57,320 bases of DNA, from positions 1 through 57,320 of the forward strand of contig NZ_NUGT01000006.1 in NCBI RefSeq assembly GCF_002574545.1, in the 5' to 3' direction. The notes under the pieces were generated by a model. It saw only the letters and a list, made by a program, of their open reading frames with translations, was not told the origin of the DNA and did no database searches. This DNA is from Bacillus sp. AFS055030 (lineage in GTDB: Bacteria; Bacillota; Bacilli; Bacillales; Bacillaceae_G). A program made the position numbers and the translations under genes. Shown here piece after piece: positions 54,328-57,320 of the stretch (the stretch's first letter is position 1; every line of letters begins with the position of its first letter).

Positions 54328-54755
54328 GCTTTCGCACTATAGTAGCTCAAACAGATGAAAGTATACAAGACGCTCTTAAAGTACGAGTAGAAGTTTTTGT
54401 AGAGGAACAACAAATTTCAAGAGAATTAGAGTTTGATGGCCTAGACGAAAAATGTATACATTTTGTTTCATACGATGGAGAACAACCGATTGCTGCAGGT
54501 CGACTTAGAATAATTGAATCGACTGGTAAAGTTCAGCGAATCTGCGTTTTAAGTAACTATCGAGGAAAAAAAATTGGGAATGAAATTATGTACTTAATTC
54601 ATAAAACTGCAAAGGAAAAAGGATTAGATCAATTAGTCCTACACGCACAAGAATCTGCAATTCCTTTTTATGAAAAATTAGGTTATAAAATCTCTTCCGA
54701 ACTATTTTTTGAAGCTGGCATTCCACATGCAGAAATGAAACTAAAATTAAATTAA
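54324..54755 (+). CDS. yjcF: GNAT-family N-acetyltransferase YjcF
   Basis: 143 aa. VFVEEQQISRELEFDGLD at the front and the acetyl-CoA loop RICVLSNYRGKKIGNEIM are typical of ElaA/YjcF-type GNAT enzymes. Coupled to yjcG by an ATGA overlap. Substrate unknown. Confidence 0.92.
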   Translation: MSFRTIVAQTDESIQDALKVRVEVFVEEQQISRELEFDGLDEKCIHFVSYDGEQPIAAGRLRIIESTGKVQRICVLSNYRGKKIGNEIMYLIHKTAKEKGLDQLVLHAQESAIPFYEKLGYKISSELFFEAGIPHAEMKLKLN

Positions 54756-54762
54756 ACAAACT

Positions 54763-54794
54763 AAAACTATGATTCAATTGAATCATAGTTTTTT
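54763..54794 (+). terminator. Terminator after yjcF
   Basis: AAAACTATGATTC and GAATCATAGTTTTTT are perfect arms with a T-run. Confidence 0.92.
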
Positions 54795-54937
54795 CATGGG
54801 GATTTGGAAACTATGTGTTTAATGTATTTCGTTCAATCCATATGAAAAGATAATTTATTCCCATTAAAATTCACTTTTCGTACACAAATCTTTTTGGTAA
54901 CATAGATGAGTCTGCTTTAATTTTAAGGGGGAAAATA

Positions 54938-57232
54938 ATGAAAATTGCAAACTATCAAAATCAATCAATCTATTTACCTGAATTCCCTCGTTCAAGATAT
55001 GAGGAAATATATCAAGCCAGTATTCGTGGGGAAGTTAAATGTGTTAATTGCCACCAAAAATTAAGTTTCACTTTAACTATTTATGATATTCCTCATTTTT
55101 ATCATATAAACAAAGAGCAAAATCTAGCATGTAAAAATCATAACGTAGAGTTGGAGCAAGAAATAGTTGCTAGATTTGAACATAATCATTCTACTACCGA
55201 AAATACGAATGATCGTATTATTAAACTACCTACTCAACGTTCAATCTCAAATACAGCTACAATCGAAAAAACAGATGAAAATCAATTTATTAACAGATTA
55301 CCTTTTTACAATATCCCACCATATAAAAAAAATGAACAAAAGACGGATGAATTTGTAATCAATCAAATTTCATTAGATTCACAGCAATGGAAGGCTGTTA
55401 CACATATCGGTTCACCATTACTTGTACTTGCTGGTGCTGGAAGTGGTAAAACTCGAGTCATAACAACTAGAGCAATGCATTTAATGAATAACGGTATCCT
55501 CCCTCATGAAATGATGCTCGTAACATTCACATCAAAAGCTTCTGCAGAAATGAAAGAAAGGCTGAAAGGTCTAGGTTACCCTATTCAACAGATGGAAATT
55601 GGTACGTTTCATAGTATTTTCTATAAAATGCTTTTACGATTCAATCGTGCAAAATGGGATTCGAGTCGTTTAATTAAATCAGATTTTCAAAAGGAGATCA
55701 TGTTAAAGCAAATTGGTCGACGACTTGAAATTGATGAAAAGTCATTTGCTTACGACCAGGCTATTCAACAAATCGGCTTATGGAAGAACTCTTGTATTTA
55801 TCCACATGAAATTAGATCAAAAGATGCTTGGGAAGAACAAGTCGCTTCTCTTTATGAAGGCTATGAATCTTTAAAAAAACAAAATGGGCAATTTGATTTT
55901 GACGATATGTTACTCGGTTGCTTTGAAATGTTAAATGAAAATAATGAATTACTTTTACATTATCAAAATCGATTTAAATGTTTATTAGTGGATGAGTTTC
56001 AAGATATTAATAAAATCCAGTTTAATATTCTAAAAATCCTTTTTCAACATACCGAAAATATTACGGCTGTTGGTGATGACGATCAATCAATTTATGCTTT
56101 TAGAGGAAGTGACCCGAGGTTTATCTTAGATTTTAAAGAGCATTTCCAAGGATCTAAAATTTATCATTTAAGTGAAAATTATCGCTCCACCCACGGGATC
56201 GTATCATTGGCAAACGAAGTCATTAAGCCTAATAAAAACCGTTTTGTAAAATCAATGCATGCCCAATATGATTACGATCAAGTACCTTCATTCTTCTTTC
56301 CATACGATGAAGAAGAAGAGGCAACGATGATTATTAATGATATTAAAGAAAAAATTAATAATGGTGCAAATCCAGGACAATTTGCAATTTTATATCGCAC
56401 AAATACTGCTTCAAGGGCCGTTTTTGAGCGATTAATTGGAACAAGCTTACCATTTACAATCGACCAAGATGGTGACTCATTTTATGATCGACCGATTATT
56501 CGAAAAATGATTTCTTTCTTACTATTAATAGGGGATGAGGATCACCAAGGAGCATTAAAAGAAATATTACCTGTCTTTTTCCTAAAACAACAAGCATTTC
56601 AAGATGCAAAGATGAACAGTGTATTACAAAATCTATCTTTCTTAGAAGCCTTTACGACGATTAAAAGTGCGGCGCCATTTCAAATTAAAAAAATTGAAAA
56701 CCTGATTAAAACTTTACGCTATTTAAAACATGCATCTCCTTTAGAAGCAATTGAGCGAATTGAAGAAAGTTCAGCATTTACTGACTATATTAAAAAGCGT
56801 GGAAATGAATCGAATAAAATCGAACGACCTTCTGATGATTTGAGAGATTTAAAGGTCGTAAGTAAAAATTTCAAATCAATTAGAGAGTTTGTGGAACACG
56901 CATTTCATATCTCTGCTAAATTTAAAGAATATAAGCAGAAAAAAAATCAATCATCACAAGGGAATATTTCGCTTTTAACCGCTCACCGATCAAAGGGATT
57001 AGAATACGATTATGTCTATATTCTCGGTGTAGTAGACGGGGGATTCCCTCATGATTATGCTTTAGAATCTTTAAAAAATGGTAACTTAGATCAACTAGAA
57101 GAAGAACGTCGTCTTCTATATGTTGCTTGTACACGAGCTAGAAAGCTATTATACTTATCGATTCTTCAAAAAAGAAGAGGAAAAAAAGCTAATTCATCTA
57201 GATTAATTCGACGTTTTATTAATAAGAAATGA
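54938..57232 (+). CDS. yjcD: UvrD/Rep-family DNA helicase YjcD
   Basis: 764 aa superfamily 1A helicase. Walker A AGAGSGKT (165-172, Lys171), Walker B VDEFQD (Asp352-Glu353), motif III VGDDDQSIYAFRGSDPRFI, motif IV ENYRSTHGI, motif V LLTAHRSKGLEYDYVYI and motif VI YVACTRARKLLYL are all intact. Residues 30-70 carry CVNC (35, 38), HFYH and CKNH (Cys65, His68), a likely zinc site not found in UvrD or PcrA and reminiscent of the CoiA N-terminus. The position after yjcHGF agrees with yjcD. AAGGGGG precedes the ATG. Confidence 0.92.
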   Translation: MKIANYQNQSIYLPEFPRSRYEEIYQASIRGEVKCVNCHQKLSFTLTIYDIPHFYHINKEQNLACKNHNVELEQEIVARFEHNHSTTENTNDRIIKLPTQRSISNTATIEKTDENQFINRLPFYNIPPYKKNEQKTDEFVINQISLDSQQWKAVTHIGSPLLVLAGAGSGKTRVITTRAMHLMNNGILPHEMMLVTFTSKASAEMKERLKGLGYPIQQMEIGTFHSIFYKMLLRFNRAKWDSSRLIKSDFQKEIMLKQIGRRLEIDEKSFAYDQAIQQIGLWKNSCIYPHEIRSKDAWEEQVASLYEGYESLKKQNGQFDFDDMLLGCFEMLNENNELLLHYQNRFKCLLVDEFQDINKIQFNILKILFQHTENITAVGDDDQSIYAFRGSDPRFILDFKEHFQGSKIYHLSENYRSTHGIVSLANEVIKPNKNRFVKSMHAQYDYDQVPSFFFPYDEEEEATMIINDIKEKINNGANPGQFAILYRTNTASRAVFERLIGTSLPFTIDQDGDSFYDRPIIRKMISFLLLIGDEDHQGALKEILPVFFLKQQAFQDAKMNSVLQNLSFLEAFTTIKSAAPFQIKKIENLIKTLRYLKHASPLEAIERIEESSAFTDYIKKRGNESNKIERPSDDLRDLKVVSKNFKSIREFVEHAFHISAKFKEYKQKKNQSSQGNISLLTAHRSKGLEYDYVYILGVVDGGFPHDYALESLKNGNLDQLEEERRLLYVACTRARKLLYLSILQKRRGKKANSSRLIRRFINKK

Positions 57233-57251
57233 GATTGAATTTAACTATTGT

Positions 57252-57288
57252 TCAAAAAATAAAGGTGAGCATTTTTTACTCACCTCAG
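57252..57288 (-). terminator. Terminator of a convergent gene beyond the window
   Basis: AGGTGAG and CTCACCT arms at 57264-57286 are followed by a T-run (TTTATTTTTTG) only on the minus strand, so it probably ends a minus-strand gene lying to the right; it may also stop yjcD. Confidence 0.6.
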
Positions 57289-57320
57289 TGTGTAGACAAT
57301 GTACAAAAAACTTGATTTTC

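Noticed and set aside
1-57320. CRISPR arrays, rRNA genes, prophage structural genes, restriction or toxin-antitoxin systems
   Set aside because: No regularly spaced repeats, rRNA sequence or recognisable genes of these kinds were seen in the window.

Overview
The window comes from a low-GC, spore-forming member of the Bacillaceae (Bacillus or Gottfriedia type; genus not provable from here). Supporting signs are strong AGGAGG ribosome sites, GTG/TTG starts, a Ger(x)C germination lipoprotein, DUF2512/YndM and DUF3231 proteins, a SAM-I (S-box) riboswitch over metNPQ, and a yjcH-yjcG-yjcF-yjcD block as in Bacillus subtilis.

Layout. 1-5 kb: two minus-strand catabolic units, CoA-transferase/acyl-CoA dehydrogenase and amino-acid permease/Glu-Leu-Phe-Val dehydrogenase, each preceded by a textbook sigma-54 (SigL) promoter. 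5.7-7.1 kb: an orphan gerC. 7.2-13.1 kb: a TPR regulator of the NprR/PlcR type, divergent from a very large secreted subtilisin with a C-terminal dockerin-like module. 13.4-19.3 kb: a MerR-like coiled-coil protein, then a SAM-riboswitch operon metN-metP-metQ extended by a flavin monooxygenase and an ATP-grasp ligase of unknown substrate. 19.4-21 kb: decayed genes and a YndM protein. 21.5-28.6 kb: a cell-surface polymer neighbourhood (beta-helix protein, 1,100-residue TagF-like glycerophosphotransferase, DUF6270 protein) with an IS1182 relic.

28.8-38.2 kb: an operon that spells out a complete alkyl-sulfate degradation route: alkylsulfatase, iron alcohol dehydrogenase, aldehyde dehydrogenase and acyl-CoA ligase, with an MFS transporter downstream and a divergent LysR regulator. 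The shared promoter region carries a candidate cre site, a palindrome and phased heptamer repeats. This is the best candidate for an under-described system.

38.4-48 kb looks like a genomic island. A tRNA-Val(GAC) gene at 47889-47961 and a 25-nt copy of its 3' end at 39065-39089 lie in the same orientation about 8.8 kb apart. Next to the copy are 3' fragments of a tyrosine integrase, an IS3 transposase and a dockerin protease; near the tRNA are relics of a serine recombinase and a histidine phosphatase. Intact cargo is an AGCS amino-acid symporter, a BcrAB-like ABC exporter with its two-component system, a membrane protein and small proteins. 48-57.3 kb returns to core genes: DUF6944 repeat protein, Ktr potassium uptake, EamA transporter, yjcHGF and the YjcD helicase.
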